64,000 nucleotides of DNA from CAJCJE01 sp035948315 (GTDB lineage: Bacteria; Actinomycetota; Actinomycetes; Mycobacteriales; Pseudonocardiaceae): assembly GCA_035948315.1 (NCBI GenBank), contig DASZJG010000015.1:38900-102899 (forward strand), written 5' to 3'. Positions 9,612-17,538 of the stretch are shown here, in pieces; position 1 is the stretch's first letter; every line of letters starts with the position of its first letter. The notes beneath the pieces were generated by a model. The model made no database searches and was not told the DNA's origin. It saw nothing but the letters and a program-made list of their open reading frames with translations. Both the position numbers and the translations under genes were made by a program.

Positions 9612-10469
9612 TCATGGCCTGCCACAGGCCAGGAACTCGGTGACCAGGTGGGTGAAGGCGGACGGGTTGTCGTCGTGGACGTAGTGTCCGGCATCCGGTA
9701 CTTCGGTCCAGCGCAGCGGGGGTTGCCGCCGCGCCATCCGCTGGCACGTGCCGACCGGAAGGAAGTCGGAGCGCGCGCCCCGGATGACCAGGGTTGGGCA
9801 GCGCAACGCGTCAACACACGACCACAGGTCGACCGGCCCGGCAGGATCGCCGCGCAGCCGGGCGGCCGCGATGCCAGCCATGTCCAGCTTCCACTCCCAG
9901 CGCCCGTCCGCGGTGCGGCGCACGGTGTGCTCGATCCGTGAGGTGAGCGCGTCGTCGCTGATACCAGGGCGGATGCCGCGCCAGTAGGCGCGCACGGCGT
10001 CCAGGGAATCGAAGTCGGCTGGTGTGCCACGCATTTCCTCGATGATCCGCTGGGCGCCCTCGGTGCTCGTCGACGAGCCCGGCCCGATGTCCTCGACGAT
10101 CAGCGCGTCCACCTGGTCGGGATGCCGTGCGGCGTAGGCGTAGCCGACGGTGCCGCCCATGGAGTGTCCGATGACGACCAAGTGGTCCAGGCCGAGCAGG
10201 GCGACGAGGTTCTCGATGTCACTGACGTAGGCGTTGGTGAAGTAGTCGCGGCGCGGGTCCCAGGAACTCTCGCCGCGACCGCGGAAGTCGGGCGCGATGA
10301 CCAGGTGCGTGCCGCTGAGCACGCGGGCCAGCGGCGCCCAGGTGGCGGCGTAGCTGCGGAGTCCGTGCAACATGAGGACGGCCGGTGAGCCCGCCTCGCC
10401 CCACCGCAGGTAGTGGCAGTTCAGGTCGTTCACGACCACCAGGTGGCTCGACGGTGCGGACGTGGTCAT
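9612..10469 (-). CDS. Alpha/beta hydrolase (C-C hydrolase/esterase type)
   Basis: 285 residues. The alpha/beta fold is clear: LMLHGLRSYAATW with the oxyanion loop, DFRGRGESSWD, the nucleophile elbow GHSMGG with the catalytic serine, RGARSDFLP carrying the acid, and DAGHYVHDDNP with the catalytic histidine. The start at 10469 (MTTSAPSSH) is chosen because it sits 5 nt after the upstream gene; the longer open frame is out-of-frame sequence of that gene. Last gene of the seven-gene operon that begins with the ThDP enzyme. In such a setting these enzymes often split a meta-cleavage product or an ester; which one is not decided here. Confidence 0.9.
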   Translation of the reverse strand: MTTSAPSSHLVVVNDLNCHYLRWGEAGSPAVLMLHGLRSYAATWAPLARVLSGTHLVIAPDFRGRGESSWDPRRDYFTNAYVSDIENLVALLGLDHLVVIGHSMGGTVGYAYAARHPDQVDALIVEDIGPGSSTSTEGAQRIIEEMRGTPADFDSLDAVRAYWRGIRPGISDDALTSRIEHTVRRTADGRWEWKLDMAGIAAARLRGDPAGPVDLWSCVDALRCPTLVIRGARSDFLPVGTCQRMARRQPPLRWTEVPDAGHYVHDDNPSAFTHLVTEFLACGRP

Positions 10470-10474
10470 TGGCG

Positions 10475-11077
10475 CTACCGCAACCCGTCCTGGCCACGCA
10501 CCTGCTCGGCCGCGAGGCCGCCGAGCCGGGCATGCAGGCGGCCGCGCGAGGCGAAGGCGAACGCGACGACGACCTCGTCGGGGCGTGGCGCGTCGCCGAA
10601 GCCGATCGAGATCGTGTCGTAGTTCGACCGGACGTAGAGGGCGTCCTTGTGCGCCAGCGGAATGTCGATGACCGTCCCTGCCGCGGCGACCTTGCCCGTC
10701 GAGGGCACCCACGCGACGCCACCGCCGATCGCGTCGCGGACCGGGTCGGCGAACACCTGGGTGAGGAAGGCGTTGCCGTGTTCGTACTCGCCAAGGGTGC
10801 CGACCACGGCGGCCTTGCCGTAACTCTGTATCGGCGTGCCTGCCGCTGCTTCGACGGCGCGCCTGCCGACCTCGTGGCCGAGTTCCCCGGACTTGGCGAC
10901 GATGTCGCCCAGATCCTGGCTGAAGCGACCGGCATAAGGGTTGTGGATCGCGGCGGCGATCACGACGCGCCGCACGGCGTGCCCGTCGGCGAGCTGCCCG
11001 GTTTCGTTGGCGAGCACGTCCTCGACGTGGGTGAACCACTTGCGCAGATGATAGGGGCCGAAGTTGGCGGCTGGCAT
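10475..11077 (-). CDS. Amino acid synthesis (AA_synth) family protein
   Basis: 200 residues. It matches the AA_synth/DUF1185 family by its flow: the start KWFTHVEDVLANETG, then RRVVIAAAIHNPYAGRF, GKAAVVGTLGEYEHGNAFL and PLAHKDALYVRSNYD. The biochemical role of this family is not established. Members are often found in gene clusters for breakdown of unusual amines or aromatics, which is the case here. It lies 19 nt downstream of the VOC gene and 5 nt upstream of the alpha/beta hydrolase, so it is firmly part of the operon. No membrane segment or signal peptide. Confidence 0.85.
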   Translation of the reverse strand: MPAANFGPYHLRKWFTHVEDVLANETGQLADGHAVRRVVIAAAIHNPYAGRFSQDLGDIVAKSGELGHEVGRRAVEAAAGTPIQSYGKAAVVGTLGEYEHGNAFLTQVFADPVRDAIGGGVAWVPSTGKVAAAGTVIDIPLAHKDALYVRSNYDTISIGFGDAPRPDEVVVAFAFASRGRLHARLGGLAAEQVRGQDGLR

Positions 11078-11096
11078 GGGTCGCGACTCCTTGCGG

Positions 11097-11570
11097 TCAG
11101 CTGTAGAGGGGATCGAGCGTGACGGGATCGCTGGGCGCGTTGTGTTCGCCCAGGACGCGTCGTCCCTCCTCCTCGTCGGTGACGGTCTCGGCGAACAACT
11201 CGAACCGGTTGCCGTCCAGGTCCTCGAAGTACAGTCCGATGCCGACCTTGTGATCGGTGGTCTTGACGACCTTGACTCCTTTGGACAGCAACATGCCGTA
11301 GAGACGACGCAACTCGTCGACGTCGCCCTTGATCTCCAGGCCGTAGTGCTGAAGGCCGAGACCGCCCTGCCGCGCCGCTTCCTCGGCCCGGATCAGCGCG
11401 AGGTCGTGGTGCTTGCGGCCGAAGGAAAGGAAGACCCACTGCGGGCCGCGCGCGGTGATCTTCATGTCGAGCACGTCCGCGAACCACAGCGCGGAGGCCT
11501 CGGGGTCGCGGACGAACAGCGAGAGGTGGGTGCGGACGATCACCGGCTTGGCCGGGTTCGCGGTCGTCAT
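11097..11570 (-). CDS. VOC-superfamily protein (glyoxalase/extradiol dioxygenase-like)
   Basis: 157 residues with one pair of beta-alpha-beta-beta-beta modules. The N-terminal module starts THLSLFVRDPEASALWF (candidate metal histidine), and the second starts LQHYGLEIKGDVDELRRL, ending YFEDLDGNRFELFAE with the usual metal glutamate. The VOC fold covers isomerases, dioxygenases and binding proteins. In this operon a ring-cleaving or isomerising role is possible but the short length favours a glyoxalase-type or single-domain dioxygenase. ATG start. Spacing is 18 nt to the BNR gene upstream and 19 nt to the AA_synth gene downstream. Confidence 0.85.
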   Translation of the reverse strand: MTTANPAKPVIVRTHLSLFVRDPEASALWFADVLDMKITARGPQWVFLSFGRKHHDLALIRAEEAARQGGLGLQHYGLEIKGDVDELRRLYGMLLSKGVKVVKTTDHKVGIGLYFEDLDGNRFELFAETVTDEEEGRRVLGEHNAPSDPVTLDPLYS

Positions 11571-11588
11571 AGTGTTCTCCTGACGTGG

Positions 11589-12617
11589 TCAGTGATGGGT
11601 GGTGGGAGGGTCGGCGGCGACGGCGGGAGTCCAGGCCACGTCGGTGATCTCCGGGAATTCGCGCCATTCCTTGGTGAAACCGCGGCCGCCGTTGGTCGAG
11701 CGGAACAGGTGGCCGTATTTTGTTCCGGCGAAAACGAGATCCGGGTCGCTGGCGTGGGTACCCATCGCCCAGACCGTCGAGTTGGCCGGAACATCCACTG
11801 TGGATTCCTGCCAGGTCCTGGCGAGGTCGTCGGAGCGGAAGATCCGGGTCGTCGTGCCGGGTGTCGCGTCGCCGATGCCCAGCAGCACGGCGTTGCTGCC
11901 GGGGACGCGGGTGACCAGGCGCGTGTAGTAGATGCCCCACGTCGACCTCGTGCCGGTGCGGGTCCAGGTCAGGCCGTCGTCGCGACTGACGAAGATGGCG
12001 TTGACGACCACGCACACCAGCGTCTTGGGCGGCCCGTCGAGCACGAGCACGCAGTGCACGTCCGAGACGGTGACGCCGTGCGGGAGATCGTGTTCGGTGC
12101 CATCGAGGCGTTCCCAGGTGTCGCCGCGGTCGCGGCTGCGCCACAGTCCGCCCTCCTCGACGCCGAACCACGCGGAGGTGCCGTCGACGTGGTCGTAGGT
12201 CGCGGTGAGGATGCGCGGCTTGCTCACGCCCGCGCACCGCGCCGGTAGCTCGGGTGAGAGCCGGTCCCAGGTCAGGCCGCCGTCGTCGGTGCGGTACATC
12301 GCCGCCCGGGACGGCGCTCCGGTGCCGATGAGCATGCTGTCCGGGTTGTTGGGGTCGATCGCGATGGACCAGACCTGGGTGTTGTCGAAGGGGGACCGGA
12401 CTCGGGTCCAGCGGGTCCCGGCGTCGTCGCTGCGGGCCAGGCCGATGTCGGCCCCTGCGAAGACCACCTCGGGCCGGTCGGGATGCACGGCCAGCGCCCG
12501 CACCACCGCGTCGAACTCAAGGTCCTGGTCGAGCGGAATGCGGTGCCAGGTGGCGCCGTCGTCTTTGCTGCGCAACACGCCCTGCCCGGCGGTACTGACC
12601 AGAATCGTTCCGCGCAT
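11589..12617 (-). CDS. BNR/Asp-box repeat beta-propeller protein, cytoplasmic
   Basis: 342 residues made of sialidase-type Asp-box repeats: RSKDDGATWHR, RSDDAGTRWTR, RTDDGGLTWDR, RSRDRGDTWER, VSRDDGLTWTR, RSDDLARTWQE and RSTNGGRGF. Seven units fit a seven-bladed propeller like the VPS10/YCF48 class. There is no signal peptide and none of the sialidase catalytic arginines is evident, so it is not a secreted glycosidase. ATG start; 27 nt after the SDR gene and 18 nt before the VOC gene, so it is co-transcribed with catabolic enzymes. Its function there is unknown; an assembly or substrate-binding scaffold is only a guess. Confidence 0.85.
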   Translation of the reverse strand: MRGTILVSTAGQGVLRSKDDGATWHRIPLDQDLEFDAVVRALAVHPDRPEVVFAGADIGLARSDDAGTRWTRVRSPFDNTQVWSIAIDPNNPDSMLIGTGAPSRAAMYRTDDGGLTWDRLSPELPARCAGVSKPRILTATYDHVDGTSAWFGVEEGGLWRSRDRGDTWERLDGTEHDLPHGVTVSDVHCVLVLDGPPKTLVCVVVNAIFVSRDDGLTWTRTGTRSTWGIYYTRLVTRVPGSNAVLLGIGDATPGTTTRIFRSDDLARTWQESTVDVPANSTVWAMGTHASDPDLVFAGTKYGHLFRSTNGGRGFTKEWREFPEITDVAWTPAVAADPPTTHH

Positions 12618-12644
12618 CAGCGCTCCCTTCAGGATGCTGGGTGG

Positions 12645-13454
12645 TCAGAGGAAGATGCCCCGGGTCAGGCCGCCGTCGATGCCGAGCGACTCGCCGGTGA
12701 TGCCGCCCGCACCGGGTCCCGCGAAGAAACACACGGCCGCGGCCACCTCATCGGCGGTGAGCACCCGCCGAATGGGCGTCCGGTCGATGAAGTTCTGCTC
12801 GACCTGGGCCGCCGTGATGCCCTGCACGGCGGCGTTGCGGGCGTACAGCTCGTGGATGTGCTCGGTCGCCACGACGCCCGGGTGCAGCGTGTTGACCGTG
12901 ATGCCGTCCGGGCCGAGCTGGTCGGCCAGCACCTTGGTCATGTGCACGACAGCCAGGTTGCGCATGCCGGACAGCGCGTGGCTGGACCGGCCGGTGAGCC
13001 CGCCGATGTTGACGATCCGCCCGTAGTGCCGCGCGCGCATCAGCGGCGCGACCGCTTTGACACAGCGGAAGTACCCGACCACCTTGGTGTTCAGGTCGGC
13101 GAGCAGCGCCTCCGGATCGGCATCGGCGATGTCGTCGCGTACCAGCCCGGCCGGTGCCGCGGCGCCGTTGACCAGGATGCTGACCGTGCCCACCCGCGCG
13201 GCGGCGTCGGCCAGGGCGAGGATCGAGTCGGTGTCGGTGGTGTCGGCCGCGACCGGAACGACTTTCCCGCCTGTCTCACCGGCGATCTCCTCGGCAGCAC
13301 GGCGCAGGACCGGCAGTCGGCGCGCGGCGATGACGACGTCGGCACCGCGCCGGACGAGGGCCCGGGTGATCGCCTTGCCGATGCCCAGTCCGCCGCCGGT
13401 GACGATCGCGACCTGGCCAGCCAACTCGACCGGGTCGGCTATGGGCGCGCTCAT
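12645..13454 (-). CDS. Short-chain dehydrogenase/reductase-like protein lacking the Tyr-Lys pair
   Basis: 269 residues with a normal NAD(P) fold: VTGGGLGIGKAI glycine-rich loop, AADTTDTD, LVNGAAAPAG (the NNAG position) and VNTLHPGVVATE. Where classical SDRs carry Y-x-x-x-K, just before the (L/M)TK helix, this protein reads SGMRN, so both catalytic residues are replaced (Tyr to Ser, Lys to Asn). Either it uses another mechanism or it is a binding/regulatory paralogue. The start at 13454 overlaps the upstream aldehyde dehydrogenase stop in ATGA, showing translational coupling. Longer frames are the shadow of that gene. Confidence 0.88.
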   Translation of the reverse strand: MSAPIADPVELAGQVAIVTGGGLGIGKAITRALVRRGADVVIAARRLPVLRRAAEEIAGETGGKVVPVAADTTDTDSILALADAAARVGTVSILVNGAAAPAGLVRDDIADADPEALLADLNTKVVGYFRCVKAVAPLMRARHYGRIVNIGGLTGRSSHALSGMRNLAVVHMTKVLADQLGPDGITVNTLHPGVVATEHIHELYARNAAVQGITAAQVEQNFIDRTPIRRVLTADEVAAAVCFFAGPGAGGITGESLGIDGGLTRGIFL

Positions 13455-14980
13455 GTGAGGTTCACCCAGACGCTTTTGGTCTCGCTGTACTGCTCCAGCA
13501 CGCCCCGGCCCATCTCGCGGCCCCAGCCCGACTGTTTGTAGCAGCCGAAGGGCGATGCCGGGTCGGTGAGGTTGTAGCAGTTGATCCACACGGTCCCGGC
13601 CTTGATCGCGGCGGCGATGCGGTGCGCCTGGGCGAGGTCGTGGGTCCAGAGCCCGGCGGACAACCCGTACGGTGTGTCGTTGGCCATGGCGATCAGGTCG
13701 TCGACCTCGGTCCAGCGCATCACGGCCAGTACCGGCCCGAAGATCTCCTCGCGCACCACGCGCATGGCATGCGTGGTCTCGGTGAGCACGGTGGGTTCGA
13801 GGAAGTAGCCGCCAGAGTAGGCCTCGCCCAGACCTGCCGGGCGTCCGCCACCGGTCGCCAGGACGGCACCCTGCGCCAGTCCGGACTCGACATAGGAGGT
13901 GACCGTGGCCAGTTGCCTTGCCGACACCAGCGGGCCCATCTGGGTAGCTGGTTCGTGGCCCGGGCCGACGACGATTCCGCTGGCGCGGTCGAGCAGCGCC
14001 GACATCACGTCGTCGTAGCTGTCGGCGTGCACGTAGAGGCGCGAGCCTGCCGTGCACGTCTGGCCCTGGTTGAAGAAGATCCCGTCCGCCGCGGCCGCGG
14101 CGACGGCGACCGGGTCGGCATCCGGGAGCACGATGTGTGGCGACTTGCCGCCCAGCTCGAGCGAGACCTTCTTCATGTTGCCCAGCGCGGCCATGGTGAT
14201 CACCCGCCCGATCTGGGTCGAGCCGGTGAACGCGATCTTGTCCACCCCGTGGTGGGCGGCCAGCGCCGCGCCGACGATGTTGCCGTAACCGGTGACGACG
14301 TTGACCACGCCCGGTGGGAAACCGGCCTGCTCGACCAGTTCGGCCAGCCGCAACGTGGACAGCGAGGTCTCCTCCGCCGGTTTGAGCACCACGGTGTTGC
14401 CCATCGCCAGGGCCGGGGCCAGCTTCCACGAGGCCATCGACATCGGGAAGTTCCACGGCACGATCGCGCCGACGACGCCCACCGGCTCGTGCACCGTGTA
14501 GTTCAGGATGCGCAGCCCGTCGCGCGGGGACAACGGGATGGTGGCGCCCTCGAACTTGCTCGGCCACCCGGCGAAGTAATCGAACAGCTTGGCAGTGGTG
14601 CGAACATCTACCGCGTGGGCGACGGCGACCGGCTTGCCGTTGTCCAGCGATTCGATCAACGCCAGCTCCTCGGCGTGTTCCTCGACGAGTTCGGCGAGCC
14701 TGCGCAGCAGCGCACCGCGCCGCAACGGCGTGATGTCGCGCCAGGCGGGATCGTCCAGTGCCGCACGGGCCGCGGCGACCGCGCTGTCCACATCGGTCTG
14801 ATTGCCTTGGCTCAACGTGGCCAGCGGTCGGCCGGTGGCGGGATTGACCGACTCGATCGTCTGCCCGGACCGGCTTGGCCGCCATCGGCCGCCGATCAGC
14901 AGGCCGTGTTCCCTGGCCAGGAACGACGCTACCTCGGGCGGGGTCGAGGCAGGGACGGCCGGACTGTCTACTGTGGTCAT
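13451..14980 (-). CDS. NAD(P)-dependent aldehyde dehydrogenase
   Basis: 509 residues. Full aldehyde dehydrogenase: VPWNFPMSMASWKLAPALA, KPAEETSLS, the base in SLELGGKSPHIV, the nucleophile cysteine in FFNQGQTCTAGSR and EEIFGPVLAVM. ATG at 14980; it overlaps the ThDP enzyme stop by 4 nt (ATGA) and the next gene start by 4 nt (ATGA). The direct coupling to a benzoylformate decarboxylase-like enzyme suggests that it oxidises the aldehyde released by that decarboxylase, as in the mandelate route. That substrate is an inference from context only. Confidence 0.93.
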   Translation of the reverse strand: MTTVDSPAVPASTPPEVASFLAREHGLLIGGRWRPSRSGQTIESVNPATGRPLATLSQGNQTDVDSAVAAARAALDDPAWRDITPLRRGALLRRLAELVEEHAEELALIESLDNGKPVAVAHAVDVRTTAKLFDYFAGWPSKFEGATIPLSPRDGLRILNYTVHEPVGVVGAIVPWNFPMSMASWKLAPALAMGNTVVLKPAEETSLSTLRLAELVEQAGFPPGVVNVVTGYGNIVGAALAAHHGVDKIAFTGSTQIGRVITMAALGNMKKVSLELGGKSPHIVLPDADPVAVAAAAADGIFFNQGQTCTAGSRLYVHADSYDDVMSALLDRASGIVVGPGHEPATQMGPLVSARQLATVTSYVESGLAQGAVLATGGGRPAGLGEAYSGGYFLEPTVLTETTHAMRVVREEIFGPVLAVMRWTEVDDLIAMANDTPYGLSAGLWTHDLAQAHRIAAAIKAGTVWINCYNLTDPASPFGCYKQSGWGREMGRGVLEQYSETKSVWVNLT

Positions 14981-16545
14981 AGCGCCATCTCGATCAGGTA
15001 CGGGCCGCCGACGGCGAGTGCCTTGCTGAAGGCAGCACGCAGTTGCGCGACATGGGTTGCCCGGCAGGCCGGGACGCCGAACCCGTTGGCCAGCGTGACC
15101 CAGTCGACGCACGGGTCGGCCAGACTGGTCAGCGCCCCGGCCTGCGGGCCGAATTCGGGGTTGCCGTGCCGCTTCAGTTCGGTGCGCAGCACGCCGTAGG
15201 TGTGGTTGGCGGCAATGAGCACGATGACGTTGGTGTGTTCGCGGCTCATCGTCCACAGCGCCTGCGCGGTGTACAGGCCGCCGCCATCGGATTGCAGCGC
15301 GATGACCGGCCGGTCGGGGGCGGCGATAGCGGCGCCGAGTGCGGTTGGCAGGCCCTGGCCGATCGCACCACCGGTGTTGGTCAGCACCGTGTGTGGAGCG
15401 GCTGCGGCCGATGCGGAGTAGAACGGATAGCCGCAGGTGCCGCCCTCGACCGAGACGATGGCGTCCTCCGGCAGGCAGGCGGCGACGACCTGGCCGACCG
15501 AGCGGCCGTCCAGCGCGGCGGCGTCATCCGGGAGGTCGATGGTCGCGGCAGGCGCGGCAGGCGCGGCAGGCGCGGCAGGCGCGTCGGTGCCGATCAGGTC
15601 GGCCAGTTCGAGCAGCGCCTCCTCGGCGTCCTCGTGGCGCAGGGCCAGCCGGACCAGCGTGCCGGGCCGGGTCAGCACGCTCGGGATGCCGTCGTAGCCG
15701 AAGTAGGCGACCGGGTCGGCCGCCCCCACGACGACGACCGCTTCGGCGTCGCCCAGCGCGGCCGCGGCGGTCTCGGGAAAGTAGGGCAGCCGATCGATGT
15801 CTGGCAGGCCGCCGCGTTCGGCACACGCTGGGAAGGTCTCGCTGTACAGCGTCGCTCCGGTGCTCGCGGCGACGCGGCCCGCCGCGACCTGGCCGGTCCG
15901 GGTCAGTGCGGTGCCACCGAGCAGCAGCACGGCCCCGCGCCCCGCGGTGAGCAGTCGGGCTGCCGCGTTCTTGACGCATTCGCTGCTCACGCGGGGGCGC
16001 GCCGTCCGTGTCACCGGTCCGGTCAGCGGCTCGGGTGCGTGGAGTTGCTGGTGGTCGGCTGGCACGATCACGGTCGAGACACCCGGTGTGCGGTGTGCGT
16101 CCTCGATTGCCTCGCGGGTCACGGTGCCCACCTCGGCCCTGCTGGCGACCGGGTACACGGCGCCGACCGTTGCCGCGAGTGCGGCGATGTCGGAGGTGAG
16201 CGGGGCGTCGTAGGCAAGGTGCCAACTGGCGTGGTCGCCGACGACATTGACCACCGGTGTGTTCGCGCGCCGGGCGTTGTGCAGGTTGGCCAGACCGTTG
16301 GCCAGGCCAGGACCGAGGTGCAGCACGGTCATCGCGGCGTGTCCGGTGATGCGGGCGTAGCCATCGGCCGCGCCGGTGCACACGTTCTCGTGCAGGCCGA
16401 GCACGGCCCGGATGCCCGGCACCCGGTCCAGCGCGGCAACCAACGGCATTTCGGTGGTGCCGGGGTTGGCGAAGCACACTCGCACGCCCGCCCGTGCTGC
16501 GGTGCGCACGAGCACGTCGGCTCCGGTGACGGCGCGGTCAGCCAC
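14977..16545 (-). CDS. Thiamine diphosphate-dependent enzyme (benzoylformate decarboxylase/acetolactate synthase-like)
   Basis: 522 residues in three domains: an N-terminal Pyr domain with the cofactor-activating glutamate at E53 (LHENVCTGAADGYAR), a central domain, and a C-terminal PP domain with the variant motif SDGGGLYTAQALW...ANHTYG that holds Mg-ThDP. The loss of the large-subunit FAD features and the short length favour a 2-oxo acid decarboxylase over true acetolactate synthase. GTG at 16545 is chosen over GTG at 16551 because GGAGG ends 5 nt before it, whereas it would touch the earlier codon. First gene of a seven-gene operon; operator-like repeats lie directly upstream. An alanine-proline microsatellite links the middle and PP domains. 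Confidence 0.9.
   Translation of the reverse strand: MADRAVTGADVLVRTAARAGVRVCFANPGTTEMPLVAALDRVPGIRAVLGLHENVCTGAADGYARITGHAAMTVLHLGPGLANGLANLHNARRANTPVVNVVGDHASWHLAYDAPLTSDIAALAATVGAVYPVASRAEVGTVTREAIEDAHRTPGVSTVIVPADHQQLHAPEPLTGPVTRTARPRVSSECVKNAAARLLTAGRGAVLLLGGTALTRTGQVAAGRVAASTGATLYSETFPACAERGGLPDIDRLPYFPETAAAALGDAEAVVVVGAADPVAYFGYDGIPSVLTRPGTLVRLALRHEDAEEALLELADLIGTDAPAAPAAPAAPAATIDLPDDAAALDGRSVGQVVAACLPEDAIVSVEGGTCGYPFYSASAAAAPHTVLTNTGGAIGQGLPTALGAAIAAPDRPVIALQSDGGGLYTAQALWTMSREHTNVIVLIAANHTYGVLRTELKRHGNPEFGPQAGALTSLADPCVDWVTLANGFGVPACRATHVAQLRAAFSKALAVGGPYLIEMAL
15545..15583. repeat. In-gene 9-bp tandem repeat encoding an Ala/Pro linker
   Basis: Four copies of GCGGCAGGC plus one third of a fifth lie inside the ThDP enzyme gene. 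They encode an Ala-Ala-Pro-type linker between the middle domain and the ThDP-binding C-terminal domain. The unit is a multiple of three, so copy-number slippage would keep the frame. Confidence 0.9.
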
Positions 16546-16557
16546 AACCACCTCCGA

Positions 16558-16592
16558 TTACGATTATCGTACAAAATGTACGCTTATCGGTA
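16558..16592. promoter_or_regulatory. Tandem operator-like palindromes upstream of the ThDP operon (IclR site 2)
   Basis: TACGATTATCGTA at 16559-16571 is a perfect 6-bp-arm palindrome and differs only in the centre and outermost base from the site at 9519. A degraded second copy, GTACGCTTATCGGTA, starts at 16578, 19 bp further on, i.e. nearly two helical turns. They sit 13-47 nt upstream of the ThDP start, where a repressor would cover the promoter. Confidence 0.7.
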
Positions 16593-16695
16593 AGGGTAGG
16601 GGGTATCGCGGCCGGGGGGAACCCCCTCGTGGACATGACTGAGCGCAGGCAGCCTTGACCGGCTGTCGAATGCGGTGGCCCGCAGCGGGCCGGAC

Positions 16696-17406
16696 TTATG
16701 CCTGGGTGGCCGGATCCGGGCGGTAGTCGCCGGACAGGCGCCGCGCGGCGTCGGCAGCCGCGGCGATGACCAGATCGGGGATGGCTGGATCGGACAGCTT
16801 GGCACCCAGTTGGACGATGCCGATGCTGGCGGTCGCCCAGTCGGAGGTCCTGATCGGTGCCGCGACCCCAATGGCGCCAGGCGTGATGGCGCCGGAGCTC
16901 ATGGCGTATCCGCAGTGCCGGGCCTTGCGGACGTCCTTCGGGTCTACGTCGGTGGCCGGTCGGCCGGCGAGGATCGCCACCCCGTCCGAGCCGACGTCGA
17001 GCGGATGCCGGGCACCCTGCCGCAGGGCGAGGTGGCACATGCCCTGCGAAGGTTCCTCGGTGAGCAGGATCAGGGCCTGGTCAGCTTCGGCCACGCTGAG
17101 CATGGCGGTGCTGTTGGTGCGCTCGCTCAGTTCGCGCAGGATCGGCGCGACCGTCACCTGCAGGTTCGGGCGCAGGTGGCTGGCCAGCTCGGCGATGCCG
17201 ATGCCCAGTACGTAGCGGGTGTCGATGCGGCCGATGAGGCGATGGGATTCGAGCGTGCGCAGCAACCGGTAGACGACCGCGCGTGCCGTGGACAGGTGCT
17301 CGGCCAGTTCGGCGGCGGTCAGTCCGTCGGTGTGCTCGGCCAGCAGCGAGAGCACCGTGAGCCCGCGGTCGAGGGTCTGGGAGATCTCTCCGCCTGTCGA
17401 ACTCAT
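16696..17406 (-). CDS. IclR-family transcriptional regulator
   Basis: 236 residues. The N-terminal winged helix is QTLDRGLTVLSLLAEHTDGLTAAELAEHL followed by TARAVVYRLLRTLESHRLI. The C-terminal effector domain has LRELSERTNSTAMLSV and HPLDVGSDGVAILAG (the usual GxxxAhlA segment). The start at 17406 (MSSTGGEISQ) is chosen because the family helix begins within ten residues; a longer ORF upstream has no family match. It lies between two divergent catabolic units. The GTACGAT-type palindromes at 9519, 16558 and 17504 are its likely targets, with the effector probably a pathway acid (inference). Confidence 0.93.
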   Translation of the reverse strand: MSSTGGEISQTLDRGLTVLSLLAEHTDGLTAAELAEHLSTARAVVYRLLRTLESHRLIGRIDTRYVLGIGIAELASHLRPNLQVTVAPILRELSERTNSTAMLSVAEADQALILLTEEPSQGMCHLALRQGARHPLDVGSDGVAILAGRPATDVDPKDVRKARHCGYAMSSGAITPGAIGVAAPIRTSDWATASIGIVQLGAKLSDPAIPDLVIAAAADAARRLSGDYRPDPATQA

Positions 17407-17503
17407 CGTGTGGTGTCCTTCGTGGCCGGGCGTTTCGTGGTGATGGTTTAGCACAGGGTGCCGGGCGCTGGCCGGATTGACCAACGGCACCGTGCTCAGT
17501 ACT

Positions 17504-17515
17504 GTACGACTATCG
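17504..17515. promoter_or_regulatory. Partial IclR-type operator (site 3)
   Basis: GTACGACTATCG matches the left arm and centre of the 9519 palindrome (GTACGATAATCG) with two changes; the right arm is lost. It lies 35 nt before the aldehyde dehydrogenase start at 17539 and 98 nt before the divergent IclR start, a position suited to control both. Confidence 0.5.
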
Positions 17516-17538
17516 CCCTCACGGAACGGTAATCGAAC

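Noticed and set aside
15043..16593. Long plus-strand frame antisense to the ThDP enzyme
   Set aside because: Very long but compositionally biased; the minus strand encodes a complete ThDP enzyme with cofactor motifs.
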